Assembly (NCBI GenBank): GCA_025766275.1
Contig: JAFKAC010000137.1
Span: forward strand, 62,001-126,000
Direction: 5' to 3'
DNA: 64,000 nt
Source of the DNA: Lactarius indigo
Lineage: Eukaryota > Basidiomycota > Agaricomycetes > Russulales > Russulaceae
Part shown: positions 49,024 to 59,723 of the stretch, piece after piece
Numbering within the stretch: position 1 is the stretch's first letter
Layout of the letters: every line of letters begins with the position of its first letter
Position numbers and translations under genes: made by a program
Notes under the pieces: generated by a model
Databases searched by the model: none
Told to the model about the DNA's origin: nothing
What the model saw: only the letters and a program-made list of their open reading frames with translations

Positions 49024-51012
49024 GTGGCGACTGTCAATACCAGAGAACAGTGGACGAATTTCCGTCCTTATCATCTAGACCGAAGAGGAGACCGTAACGT
49101 ACCCACCCGATTCCTAGGAGCAGCCAGGTGGAGAGACCGGGGAGACGAAACCGGATATTTTGTGGAGTTCAACGGACCTACAAGGTTCAGACCTGTTGAG
49201 TTCAATTTCGATCACCTGTGCTGGGTGGAAATTACGTGGAACCCTATAGACCACCGCTGGGATGTTATCAGGCCAGCAGGGAGACAATATCAGTGCGACA
49301 TCGACGCACGCGAACTCAATTCACGAGCCGATTGGGGCCCTATTGACGGCCAGCTGCGAGAACACTCTACTGGAGAAGCAGTCAGCGAGGAAACTGAAGA
49401 AGAGGACGAACAAAGCGAAGGAAACCGACCCGAGAGTATCGGGCCTATTGAACAGTACACCATTCAACAAGCTGAGTCCCTGCATATCTCAGAACCACCA
49501 GAAGTCATTCACGTACGATCACCGGCAGCAGAAATGGCAACCACCACCATGACAGCCGAAGAAATTATGACTGTAAGAGAGCAAGCGGCGCGAGAAGCGG
49601 CCGAAGCAATTAGACAAGAATCACGGCAGAATCTTATGCCTATTAACCCCGAAACGGGGCACCGTATGACCGCAGACGACGCGGCAATCTTTCGAGCCAT
49701 TGGACCCGATCAAGGAGACCCCCCATCAGGGGATGGAGGAAGACGAGGAATACCACTAGACCCCCCACCGGGATGGGGAGGACCACCCGGAGACGACTTT
49801 CCCCGACGCCCAGGGAGAGGAGGAAACCCACCTGATCTCCCGAACAACCCACCGGAAGGAGGACCCCCGGGAGGGGGAGGAGGCGGTGGCGGAGGGGGAG
49901 CAGGAGGACAAGGGCATGAAAAACTAACCGGTGAACCTCCCACCATCTTTGACGGCGATCGCACTAAAGTGGATTCCTTCCTCACGCAATGGCACGTCTA
50001 TTGGGGAATGAACCTTGACACCTCTGTCATGTGCAACGACTACCAATGGAGCCTCTTATTTTTGTCCTATATAAAAGGGGTATCAGTTAGCGAATGGGTA
50101 CTTTCGTACCTCAAATGGCTCAACCGGCAGATACAACGAGGAATAGACCAGCACACGCGCGATCTGTGGAACGCGGTGGCAGAAGGATTTAACCAAAGGT
50201 TCGTCAACACCCTCGAACGTGAACAAGCTCAAGCGCTTCTTAGAAAAGGGCTCAAAATGGTTGACGGAGATATCGACAAGTACGTCAACGAGTTCGAAGA
50301 AGCCGCCAGAAAGGCCGGATACCGTCTCAATGATCCCCAAACAATCGACCTCTTTACCAAGGGGTTACCCAAGAAACTCTACGAAAAGACCTACGATCTG
50401 GATGAACCAGAAACGTTCGACGAATGGAAGCGAGCGACACTCCGTAGGCAACGCAACTACATCCACATCCGTGCACGAGTGGATGAGTACAAAGACAACA
50501 AACCCAAGAAGACAGGAAACGCCGGGTGGACTGTTCCCCAGAATCTCGCCAACCCATGGGCAATGGACACTTCTGCTGACCGAACCAGGGCACGACTAGC
50601 AGGGTCAGAGGAGATCGATTATAGCAAACCGCCGTATACCAGCTCACCCCCCTTCCCGCCGAGAGGAGGACCAGGAGTCCGGGGCCGAGGAAGAGGAGGG
50701 TCGCGACGAGACCTAAGGACGGTGTTATGTTATAACTGCAACGCCCCAGGCCATCTCTCACGAAATTGCCCCCATCCTAGGCAGCCGCGGCAGTGGCAAC
50801 CACAGAACCCCGGACCCTCCAGTGTCCGGATGACGGAAACCGACTACTATACGCAAGAGTCGCCGCCAGCCCAGATACAGGCTGCCTCAACCAGTAAAAC
50901 AGCCGAAGAACGTGCCAAAGAATGGCTCACCGGGGTCGCAAACGCGCCCGACGAAGTAAAAGACCTAATATTGCAGGATCTGTGGGGAAAAGAGGGTTTT
51001 CGGAGCGCCTGA
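49024..51012 (+). CDS. gag: Gypsy-4 Gag, intact, GTG start
   Basis: 662 codons from GTG 49024 (VATVNTREQWTNFRPYHLDRR) to stop 51012 without interruption. Conserved Met-free N-terminal domain (GYFVEFNGPTRFRPVEFN, CDIDAREL), then the first in-frame ATG at about 49533 (MATTTMTAEEI). Gly/Pro-rich linker, capsid region (FLTQWHVYWGMN, GLPKKLYEKTY) and CCHC knuckle (CYNCNAPGHLSRNC) follow. Frameshift heptamer GGGTTTT at 50994-51000. Two out-of-frame ATGs in its leader (48923 and 49262) are absent from the intact relatives. The 49262 one aligns with GACG in Gypsy-1. Confidence 0.82.
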   Translation: MATVNTREQWTNFRPYHLDRRGDRNVPTRFLGAARWRDRGDETGYFVEFNGPTRFRPVEFNFDHLCWVEITWNPIDHRWDVIRPAGRQYQCDIDARELNSRADWGPIDGQLREHSTGEAVSEETEEEDEQSEGNRPESIGPIEQYTIQQAESLHISEPPEVIHVRSPAAEMATTTMTAEEIMTVREQAAREAAEAIRQESRQNLMPINPETGHRMTADDAAIFRAIGPDQGDPPSGDGGRRGIPLDPPPGWGGPPGDDFPRRPGRGGNPPDLPNNPPEGGPPGGGGGGGGGGAGGQGHEKLTGEPPTIFDGDRTKVDSFLTQWHVYWGMNLDTSVMCNDYQWSLLFLSYIKGVSVSEWVLSYLKWLNRQIQRGIDQHTRDLWNAVAEGFNQRFVNTLEREQAQALLRKGLKMVDGDIDKYVNEFEEAARKAGYRLNDPQTIDLFTKGLPKKLYEKTYDLDEPETFDEWKRATLRRQRNYIHIRARVDEYKDNKPKKTGNAGWTVPQNLANPWAMDTSADRTRARLAGSEEIDYSKPPYTSSPPFPPRGGPGVRGRGRGGSRRDLRTVLCYNCNAPGHLSRNCPHPRQPRQWQPQNPGPSSVRMTETDYYTQESPPAQIQAASTSKTAEERAKEWLTGVANAPDEVKDLILQDLWGKEGFRSA

Positions 51013-54000
51013 ACCCATCGGCCTGGGTGAGGGCTTTAAATTGTAATTCTGTAATCATGACGCGCTTTCGTTCTCTTCGAATTCCAGTCTCGATTCGTAC
51101 GAATTACCGAATGGCCGACATAAAAGCACTGGTGGATTCGGGAGCCACCGATAACTTCATACACCCGAACTTCATCAAGAAAATGGGTATCGGGATCCAG
51201 CAACTAATCCGACCGCGGAAGGTCTGGAACATAGACAGCACGGAAAATAAAGCTGGGTCCATCACTCACTTCACCGATCTGGACGTATATGCCAATGGGT
51301 ATCACAGGACCATGAGATTCCTCATCACGAATCTTGGAAACGAAGAGGTTGTCCTAGGATATCCCTGGTTAGCAACCTACGAACCAACCATCAATTGGCG
51401 AGATGCGGTCCTACATGAAAAGGTCATGCCGGTCGTGATCAGCACGCAGGACAGTCTGGACCGTCACACCGTCATCGCGACCGCATTAACTAACGATGAA
51501 AAAGAAGCGATAGCCCTCGAACTAGACGAGGAAGACACGTACTTGCGAGCAACTACGTCCACAGAATTGGCCATCCAGGCCAAAGGGGAGGAGAAGCCTG
51601 TAGAACTGCCGGCAGTCTACCACGCCTTCCAACAACTTTTCAGCGAAGAAGCGTCACAACGATTTCCCCCCGCCAGGCCATGGGACCACACAATAGACTT
51701 CAAGCCGGGTACCCCTTCAGTGATAGACTGCAAAATATACCCATTAACACAAGAAGAAGAAGGGAAGCTCAAGGAATTTCTAGACGAAAAATTGCAACAA
51801 GGATATCTGCGACCCTCCATATCCCCGTACGCATCTTCATTCTTCTTTGTCAAAAAGAAGGACGGAAAACTACGCCCCGTGCAGGACTATCGCACCATCA
51901 ACTCGTATACTATACGAAATCAATACCCACTTCCCCTAATCCAAGACCTCATTTACGACCTCAGCAACGCCTACATCTATACAAAGCTCGACATCCGCTG
52001 GGGATATAATAATATCCGAATATGAGACGGTGATCAGGAAAAGGCGGCCTTCAAGACCAAGTTTGGCCTTTTCGAGCCAACAGTAATGTTCTTCGGTCTT
52101 ACCAACTCGCCGGCCACCTTCCAAACAATGATGAACCACATCTATCGTGATACCATCGCGAAGCACGAGCTTCGCGGTACCGTCATTCGTGTCTACATGG
52201 ATGACATTGGCATCGCCACGCGGGAAGGCGCTACATCCGCTGACCACATAGCCGCGGTGACGGACGTTCTTCGCGTCGCTCAGGAACACGACCTCTACTT
52301 CAAGCTCGAAAAATGCCTTTTCCACCAACCTCGGATGGATTACCTGGGGGTAATCCTTGAAAAGGGGGTAACACGTATGGACCCGGTAAAAGTTCGCGGC
52401 ATCAGAGACTGGCCGACACCAACCAAGGTCAGGGACGTACGGTCATTTTTGGGTTTCTGTAACTTTTACCGCCTTTTCATCCGAGGTTTCGCAACCCACA
52501 CACGACCACTCAACCGGTTAACGAGGAAAGATGCCGAGTGGATCTGGGGAGACGACGAAGAGCGGGCCTTTAAAACCCTCAAACGACTCGTAACAGAAGA
52601 ACCAGTACTAGCACACCCCAACTTACAAGATCAGTTCGAACTAGAGGTCGACGCGTCAGGATTCGCGGTAGGGGCAGTACTCTTACAAAAGAAAAATGAC
52701 GGTCGCAAGCATCCTATAGGATACTATTCGGCAACGCTGAGTGAAGCGGAGCGAAATTACGACATTTACGACCTAGAACTTCTCGCTATCGTCAAAGCCC
52801 TTCGCCATTGGAGACCTCTGCTTGCAGGGTCTCCGCACAAGATCAAGATATTCTCAGACCACCTAAACCTCCAATACTGGAAAGCTCCGCAAAAGATCAG
52901 TCGAAGGGTCGCCCCAGAGGTACTAGAATTAATGGAGTACGACTTCGAGATCCATCACATCAAAGGGAAGAACAATGGCAGAGCGGACGCGCTATCATGA
53001 CGGCCAGACTACGACCAGGGAGAGGGAGACAACCAAGGTGTGGTCGTCTTACCTCCGGAAGTATTCATACGAGCCACTAATGCTGCGCGCACGTTGGAAA
53101 TACACCCGATGATGCAACCGCCGAAGCGACGACAAGACCCCGCCATAATCAAAACCTGGGTCGATGCCCATCACCTCAAAAAGATAGAGGGAGAGTGGTA
53201 CAAGGACGGATGACTGGTAGTCACAGGACCCATGACAGCATACCGGGCTATTATACAAGACCACCACGACCCACCGGTACACGGACATCCTGGAATAAGT
53301 AGGACACAACGGATCGTAGAGCGACACCACTGGTGGCCGAGCATCCGCCGGGACGTGTATGAGTACGTTACAGGGTGTGCTGACTGTCAGCGAATCAAAG
53401 TCAACACAAGACCAACCCGCGCACCTCTACACCCGATCACCGCTGCCAAGGACGCTCCTCCCTTCCATACCATTGCCCTTGATTTCATCACCAAACTGCC
53501 GATCTCACAGTCGTACGACAGCATTTTAACCATCACTGATCACGATTGCAGTAAAGCATCCATATTTATTCCCTGCAACGAGGAGATCACAGCAGAGGGG
53601 ACCGCCATTCTGTACGTCAACCATGTGTTCAAACGATTCGGATTACCGCGTAAAATTATTAGTGACCGAGACCCCCGGTTCACCTCCAAATTCACACGAG
53701 AAGTATGCCGCATATTGGGCATCCAACAGAACATTTCCACGGCTTATCATCTGCGCACGGATGGGCAGTCGGAACGGACCAATCAGTGGCTTGAACAATA
53801 TCTACGATTTTGGGCCAACGAGCGTCAAGACAATTGGGCAGCGTATCTCCCGATAGCAGAATTCGCTCACAACAACTGGCCACATGAACACACGAAACAA
53901 TCGCCATTCATGCTCCTGATGGGATACAACCCGACCGCCGATTGGACGGATAAGCCATCCCCAATCCCAAACGTGATCACCAGACTGACACAATTAAAAG

Positions 54001-54746
54001 AGGCACGCCGGCTTGCCCAAGACCTTATCAAAAAGGCACAAGACAGCTGGGTTCGGCACAAAGATACCCCACGCTATCAAGTTGGTGATCAAGTGTGGCT
54101 GGAAGGAAAACATCTACGGACCAATCAACCCACAGCGAAATTAGCGGCGCGACGCCACGGACCATTTAAAGTGGTACAGGTGATGTCCCCATACAATTAC
54201 CGTCTCGAACTTCCCACGCAGTGGAGCATCCATCCAGTGTTTCACATCGATCTTCTCACGCCATACAAATGTACGACCTTTCACGGCGAAAACTTTCCAC
54301 GACCACCGCCGGATCTTGTGGAAGGAGAAGAGGAATATGAAGTTGAGGCCATTCTAGACTCGCGGCATTTCGGCCGCCGCAAGAAGCTCCAATACCTCAT
54401 CAAATGGAAGGGCTATTCAGACTTGGAAAACCAGTGGGTCGACAAAGATGACGTGTTTGCACCAGACGCAATCAAGGCGTATCAAGAGGGCCGGACGGGT
54501 GTACGATCTCTTAAAAGCCAGCCCGTTGACGACCAAGGAGAGTATCCCTCCTACCTCCGATCCACTCAGACGTCTATGCCCACCTCTCCGCTCAGACATG
54601 TCACCACGGCGATCCTCCTCGACCAAGTCGCACAAGACGCCGCCAACCTCATCGAAGATGATGAAGAAACTGTGGTTCAACAGGTCCAGCTCACTCCGTA
54701 CACACCTGCAAACATGCGAGCGGCACATAATGACGCAAATAATTAA
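50922..54746 (+). pseudogene. pol: Gypsy-4 Pol, three nonsense mutations, truncated
   Basis: Protease (VDSGATDNF), RT (YMDD intact), RNase H (ELEVDASGFAVGAVLLQ), integrase and chromodomain (RRKKLQYLIKWKGYSDLENQW) are recognisable in one frame. TGA codons lie at 52023-52025, 52998-53000 and 53213-53215, each where relatives have CGA. The integrase core reads AYHLRTD where others read AYHPRTD, another CpG transition. The C-terminal extension stops soon after TSPLRHVTTAILLDQ. Non-functional. Confidence 0.88.
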
Positions 54747-54834
54747 CGATACATTCGTAAAACCCCATGTGCAAATGACCCTAATACATCGGCGAAACCC
54801 ACGTGGGCCTACATAGTAAAGGCAGACGTAAATC

Positions 54835-56480
54835 ACGAATGGGCCTATTAAATAGAACTGCCGAATTGTTCGGATGGGGCCAGCGACATCAGCTGGAGAT
54901 ACCTTACCATGATTAAGAGATGGGCCCACTACACAGAAAACACTTCGCAGGTGCTGCCGATAGTCTCAAATGGGCCCAATGTTATTCCTAAGTGACACTG
55001 CCGAATTCCTTGAATAGGCCCAGTGCTGCCCCTGAGACACGCTGCCGACGGTCTCAAATGGGCCCAGTATTATTCCCCTGAAATGCTACCGATTGCCTTG
55101 AATGGGCCCATAATGGCTCCTAGGACATGCTGCCGATGGGCTCAAATGGGCCCAGAATTGATCCTTGGTGAAATTGACAATTGTATCGAATGGGCCTGGT
55201 GCCAATCATAAGATATGCTGCCGATGGTCCCAAATGGGCCCGGTATTTTCCTAAGTGACACTACCAATTTCCTTGAATGGGCCCAGCGTTGCTCTTGATA
55301 GATGCTGCCGATGGTCTCAAATGGGCCCGGTGTTCTCCTAAGTGATGCTACCGATTTCCCTGAATGGGCCCAGTGCAAATCATAAGATATGGTACCGATG
55401 GTCTCAAATGGGCCCAGTGTTTTCCTAGGTGACACTACTGATTGCTTTGAATGGGCCCAACATTGCTCTTAATAAATGCTGCCGATGGCCTCAAATGGGC
55501 CCAGAATTGATCCTTGGTGAAATTGACGATTGTATTGAATGGGCCTAGTGTCAATCATAAGATATGCTGCCGATGGTCTCAAATGGGCCTGGTGTTTTCC
55601 TAAGTGATACTACCGATTGCTTTGAATGGGCCCAGTGTTGTTCTTCGGCGATTTCACCGATTGCTTTGAATGGGCCCAGCGTTGCTCTCGATAAATGCTG
55701 CCGATGGCCTCAAATGGGCCCAGAATTGATCCTTGGTGAAATTGACGATTGTATTGAATGGGCCTAGTGTCAATCATAAGATATGCTGCCGATGGTCTCA
55801 AATGGGCCCAGTGATTTCCTGAGTGACATTCCCGATTTCCTTGAATGGGCCCAGTGTTGCTCTTAATAAATGCTGCCGATGGCCTCAAATGGGCCCAGAA
55901 TTGATCCTTGGTGAAATTGACGATTGTATTGAATGGGCCCAGTGTCAATCATAAGATATGGTACCGATGGTCTCAAATGGGCCCAGTGTTTTCCTAAGTG
56001 ACACTACTGATTGCTTTGAATGGGCCCAGCGTTGCTCTTAATAAATGCTGCCGATGGCCTCAAATGGGCCCAGCATTGATACTTGGCGAAATTGCTGATT
56101 GCATTGAATGGGCCCAGTATCAATCAAGGTATGGTACCGACGGTCTCAAATGGCCCCGATGTTTTCCCAAGTGATACTACTGAAATCTTTGAATGGGCCC
56201 GGCACTGCTCTTAATAAATGCTGCCGATGGTCTCAAATGGGCCCAGTGTTGTTCGTCAGTGATACTACCAATTGCCTTGAATGGGCCCAGTGTTGCAAAT
56301 GATTCGTGCTGCCGATGGTACCCCATGGACCCAGTGTTATTCCTGAGTGTTACTACCGATTGCCTTGAATGGGCTCAAAATTACTAGCGAGATACACTGC
56401 CAACAGGCTTAAATGGGCCCAGCATTGCTTGTGAGACATGCTGCCGGTGGGCTCAAATGGGCCCAGCATTGCCCCTTGAT
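54835..56480 (+). repeat. Satellite array of ~44 bp units with TGGGCCCA core
   Basis: Roughly 37 units spaced about 44 bp apart. Two unit types alternate for most of the array, one with CCGATGGTCTCAAATGGGCCC and one with TTGAATGGGCCC, giving an 88 bp dimer. Longer blocks containing GAATTGATCCTTGGTGAAAT recur near 55145, 55505, 55730 and 55906, a higher-order pattern. The palindromic core means both strands carry the same motif. Diverged units, some inverted (56608-56635), continue to about 56900. The long minus-strand ORFs here are an effect of the repeat period. Confidence 0.85.
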
Positions 56481-57086
56481 GACATCCCTAATCAACTCAA
56501 TGTTGCTTATGAAAAGTTATGAGGGAAAGCACCGATGGTCTTGAATGGACCCCATGTTGTTTATGAGGGGTGCTACCGCCGGGCTTAGCATCACTGACAA
56601 ACCACATTGGGCCCATTTAAGACCATCGGCAGCATTTCTTAAGAGCAATTCTGGGCCAATTCAATCTAATCGGTAGTATATCACTTCGGAACAAGACTGC
56701 CGACTATGTTGGCTGGGCCCAGGCATGTTCCTGTGATGCGCAGCCAACCTTCAATAGGCCCAGCCACCCATGGTCAGTCCTGAAATGTGTTGCTGATAGC
56801 TTTGAATGGGCTAAGAATCCTTTTAAGGGCCACCATAGATTGCCTTTAATGGCCTGAGCCCTTCCCTCCAGAGTGCTGCCGATGGTCCTGAATGGGCCCA
56901 GAATTCTATGGGAAGCACTGGCATATTTGTCTTGACATGTACCGCCTGAATGATCCCAGTGATACTCATTGTTGTCCATCGGCAGACTGTCATTCCCTGC
57001 GTTCTTGGCCGGCAAGCTCTTTTGAGCGCACTCATATGTTTTCCAATCCGAAGCTTTAACATTTGGACTATATAACACTCGATATA
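56481..57086. other. Degenerate satellite and spacer
   Basis: Diverged and partly inverted satellite units up to about 56910, then unique sequence up to the stop codon of the gene remnant at 57087. No gene recognised. Confidence 0.5.
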
Positions 57087-57625
57087 CTACACAAGGTTCT
57101 GTACATCAGTATTGTCCAACTCCTCGATTATATCATCTATCACCTCACTCATTTCCTTCTCCTGCTGATAGATATTCCATACCTGGGCATGGATTCGACG
57201 ATTCCTTGATCCTTCAGCACGTAAGATGGCGACCCTGGTGCTGAGATCAAACTCTTCTTGCTGTTGTAAAGCAGAATAGATGGTCAATGTTGCAAAAATC
57301 GGTAGTGGAATATACAGCGTACCAGTACCTGCTCGGGAGGATGCTGTACTTGCACGTGAAGCACCTCCACACTTTCATCACCATGGCCTACCGGCACCTG
57401 TGAGTTGGAGGGAGATAGGTCATTCCCACCGAAAGTTCTGACTGTATACGGTGAGCAAGGTATGATTCGTAATCAGTCAAACTGGTACTCACTGTGTGCT
57501 ACTGAATGGATTCCAACGTGCTCTCCAGCCTCGGTAGGTAGGGCCAAGTCCTCCCTAACATCTTCATTTGGCATCCCATCCTGTCGCGATGGTGCGCAGG
57601 TTATCCCCTGAGCATGGGCCCCAGG
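57087..57625 (-). pseudogene. 3' part of an unidentified spliced gene, cut by Gypsy-5
   Basis: Minus strand, blocks 57625-57493, 57441-57329 and 57260-57087, with GT-AG introns of 51 and 68 bp that keep one frame throughout. The end reads EEFDLSTRVAILRAEGSRN and then an acidic coiled-coil-like tail (QQEKEMSEVIDDIIEELDN). The upstream end runs into the Gypsy-5 LTR at 57626, so the 5' part should lie beyond that element, outside the window. No family recognised. A charged helical C-terminus is all that can be said. Confidence 0.5.
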
Positions 57626-58312
57626 TGTCACGAACCTATAAACCGGTCGTGACTCCAGGGCGCTTAGGACCGGTCCGCGTCGGTCCGGTCTTATGTAATC
57701 ACCTTCCTAAAGGGGAATTCCGAATCGGAGTTTGAATTCTGTTCTCAAACGATCACGTGATCTGTCACGTGATCAGTCACGTCTCTCAAGCCACGTGTTG
57801 TGTACACGTGTACTTATCAACAGTTGATTGTTGATCAATCAACGAAGATAATCAACCAAGTCACCACTCCTCGGGAAATCCCGCATTAACTGCGGAATCA
57901 CGCCATCCTGACGCAAGATTGCATCATCGACTGCGGCGCAGTCATTCTATGTTTAAACCCCTTCTGATTGGACTCTATTGTTAGACGTCTCTAGAATGTT
58001 CCTTTGCGCAGTACTGCGCAGCACCCGTGGGTAGGCCCTAAGCCTGCCCTAAAGCTACGCACAGACCACCCCCTGTAGTATATAAGCTGGTGCAATTCTA
58101 CGGACAGTCCCTCAGACTGTCCACTTGTGACATCCTCCCCTTGCCTCTCAGCTCCTTCGAGTGCCCCACTCTTCGTGCGCCACTACTCCTCTTTGAGCCA
58201 AGGCCGTAGCCCGCGTCATCTGTGTTCTTCTGTATTTCTTCTCCACACCCTTCGCAGCCCCCAGTCTCCGCCTTCGTCGTGACCCCCTGTCGAGTGACAG
58301 TGAGTCATCACA
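57626..58312 (+). repeat. Gypsy-5 5' LTR (687 bp)
   Basis: TGTCACGAACC...GTCATCACA. TATATAA at 58079-58085. The U3 part contains several ATGs (for example near 57692, 57951 and 57998), in contrast to none downstream of the predicted start. Palindrome GGACAGTC-CCTCA-GACTGTCC at 58102-58122. Confidence 0.8.
58079..58123 (+). promoter_or_regulatory. Gypsy-5 promoter and predicted transcript start
   Basis: TATATAA then, 35 bp after its first base, AGACTGTCCA (58114-58123), the 3' arm of an 8 bp inverted repeat. The same TATA/palindrome/start architecture occurs in Gypsy-1 to -4 with different sequence. Confidence 0.55.
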
Positions 58313-58324
58313 CTTGGACAGTCT
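58313..58324 (+). promoter_or_regulatory. Gypsy-5 primer-binding site (self-priming type)
   Basis: CT then TGGACAGTCT directly after the LTR. The 10 bases are the exact complement of 58114-58123. The two-base offset from the LTR is as in Gypsy-1 to -4. Confidence 0.55.
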
Positions 58325-58353
58325 AACCAATAGACTGACTCCGGGCTGCTCCA

Positions 58354-59616
58354 GTGGCTGACTTTGACTACGAGTACGACTTCTCGCAGTACGGTCAGTG
58401 GGACGGAGATTCTGCCAGCTACCAGTCGGAGTTCGACAACCAAGGTAGCCCCCTCGACTTTTCCCGCGCCTCCCCTGTTCCCTCCACCTCCGCTGTCCGT
58501 CTAGACAGCCTCCGCTTCACCGCCCCCTACACCCCTGCCACCTTTGGTGGTAACGAGCCCCCCGCCCCTGTTGCCCTCGTTCGGGACGCAACTCCCGAAC
58601 TAGTTTACCCATACGCTCCGGCTGAAGAAGCCACCCCTCGTCCGTCCCCTCGTCCCCTGTCCCCCAGCACCGCCCAGTTCTACGAAGAGGTCCTCGAGAT
58701 CTTCGACCTCAACGGGAACGTTGTCCCCTTGTCCCCTGAACCCCGCGCCGAGTCTGCGCCTCCCCTCCGAGTCCCGACCCCCCGCCCCCCTATTTCCCTT
58801 CGTGGCTCTCCTTCGCCACCTCCTGTTCTTCCTTCGACTCCTCGTCGCTCTCCGTCTCCTGTTCCGGTCCCCTCCCGCCTTGCGACCCCCGACTCGCCAA
58901 TTGACTACGAGCGAGTAGCAGAACAAGGCCCCGTCTTCCCTCCGGCCCCTCACCCCGAACAAGAGAACCTCCCTCCCCTCGGTCCCACCGCCTACCAGGC
59001 CCCCCCTTGCCTCCTTTCCCAAGGAGAACACCCTCACCAATACATCTCCGTCGTCACCCCCCAAGGGGAATCTTGGCGGCCCGCTTCCACGACCCTCCGG
59101 GAACTAATTAGTAAAGTTCCCCTCGCCACCTCGCTCGCTAATTTCCCTCCGGTCTTTCCTTCTGTCACCCCCTTCCGTCTTCTTCCCCCTCACGTCTACA
59201 CCCTCTTCCCGCGTGTTGTTGACCCCGCTCAACACCCCGACTTTCCGCCTTTGTACATCTGCTCCAAGGCCATCTACGACCTTCCCTCCCCTGACACCCC
59301 CCTCGGGACTATCCGTTACGACTTCAGGGAAGGCCTGAGACGCGCTTTCGCCCCCCTTGCTAATATCCACAGGGCAGGGTACATTGACTCTCTAGTGACC
59401 CTAGAGATCCAGGACTTTTTGGACGGAAGAATTGTGACCACTTACGGACATTTACGTTTCTCTTTTAACGGACAAATCTACGCTTACCACCAGGCCTACT
59501 TCTTCGAGGACTTGGTTCGTTCTGCCCCCCACCTTCTTGCTTATTGTCTTTCGCCTCGTATTCCTGCCGACCCCTTTAGTTTCATCTCCACCTTTCCCGA
59601 CGATCAGCCACTTTAG
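58354..59616 (+). CDS. Gypsy-5 ORF1, GTG start, unknown function
   Basis: A 420-codon frame with no ATG anywhere in it. It probably begins at GTG-GC 58354, 42 bases after the LTR, the same start context as gag in Gypsy-1 to -4. The first ~220 residues are Pro/Ser-rich and acidic (VADFDYEYDFSQYGQW, then many PxP repeats), probably disordered. The last ~190 look folded (FRLLPPHVYTLFPRV, PLYICSKAIYDLP, HLRFSFNGQIYAYHQAYFFE). No known domain recognised. Coding is supported by length, frame-specific openness and Met exclusion. It may be an extra structural or regulatory protein. Confidence 0.6.
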   Translation: MADFDYEYDFSQYGQWDGDSASYQSEFDNQGSPLDFSRASPVPSTSAVRLDSLRFTAPYTPATFGGNEPPAPVALVRDATPELVYPYAPAEEATPRPSPRPLSPSTAQFYEEVLEIFDLNGNVVPLSPEPRAESAPPLRVPTPRPPISLRGSPSPPPVLPSTPRRSPSPVPVPSRLATPDSPIDYERVAEQGPVFPPAPHPEQENLPPLGPTAYQAPPCLLSQGEHPHQYISVVTPQGESWRPASTTLRELISKVPLATSLANFPPVFPSVTPFRLLPPHVYTLFPRVVDPAQHPDFPPLYICSKAIYDLPSPDTPLGTIRYDFREGLRRAFAPLANIHRAGYIDSLVTLEIQDFLDGRIVTTYGHLRFSFNGQIYAYHQAYFFEDLVRSAPHLLAYCLSPRIPADPFSFISTFPDDQPL

Positions 59617-59641
59617 ATAAGTGGTTATATATTTGCCTTGT

Positions 59642-59723
59642 CTTGAAACGAGTGTTTTAAGTGCAACGCAAAGTAAGTAAGTGTTACTTATTTGGGATTT
59701 GGACTTAAATCGAGTGATTTAAG
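59642..59723 (+). promoter_or_regulatory. Hairpin cluster between ORF1 and ORF2
   Basis: Three stem-loops within 82 nt. CTTGAAAC-GAGT-GTTTTAAG is at 59642-59661. A ~10 bp stem with loop GTG (AAGTAAGTAA/TTACTTATTT) is at about 59670-59692. CTTAAATC-GAGT-GATTTAAG is at 59704-59723. The first and third have identical loops, and a base pair that differs on both sides (A-T versus T-A). The third ends at the ORF2 GTG. Confidence 0.6.

Larger units (their letters stand above)
48548..54746 (+). mobile_element. Gypsy-4: decayed, 3'-truncated chromovirus
   Basis: 5' LTR at 48548-49003, full gag, then pol with three stop codons. Homology to the other elements ends near 54710 inside the C-terminal extension. 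No 3' LTR is present and the sequence passes into the satellite array. The target duplication cannot be checked. All three stops are CGA-to-TGA changes. Confidence 0.88.

Noticed and set aside
55142..55948. Minus-strand ORFs in the satellite giving repeated GPFETIGSI and WAHLRPSAA peptides
   Set aside because: Openness follows from the repeat period; no start context or non-repeat domain.
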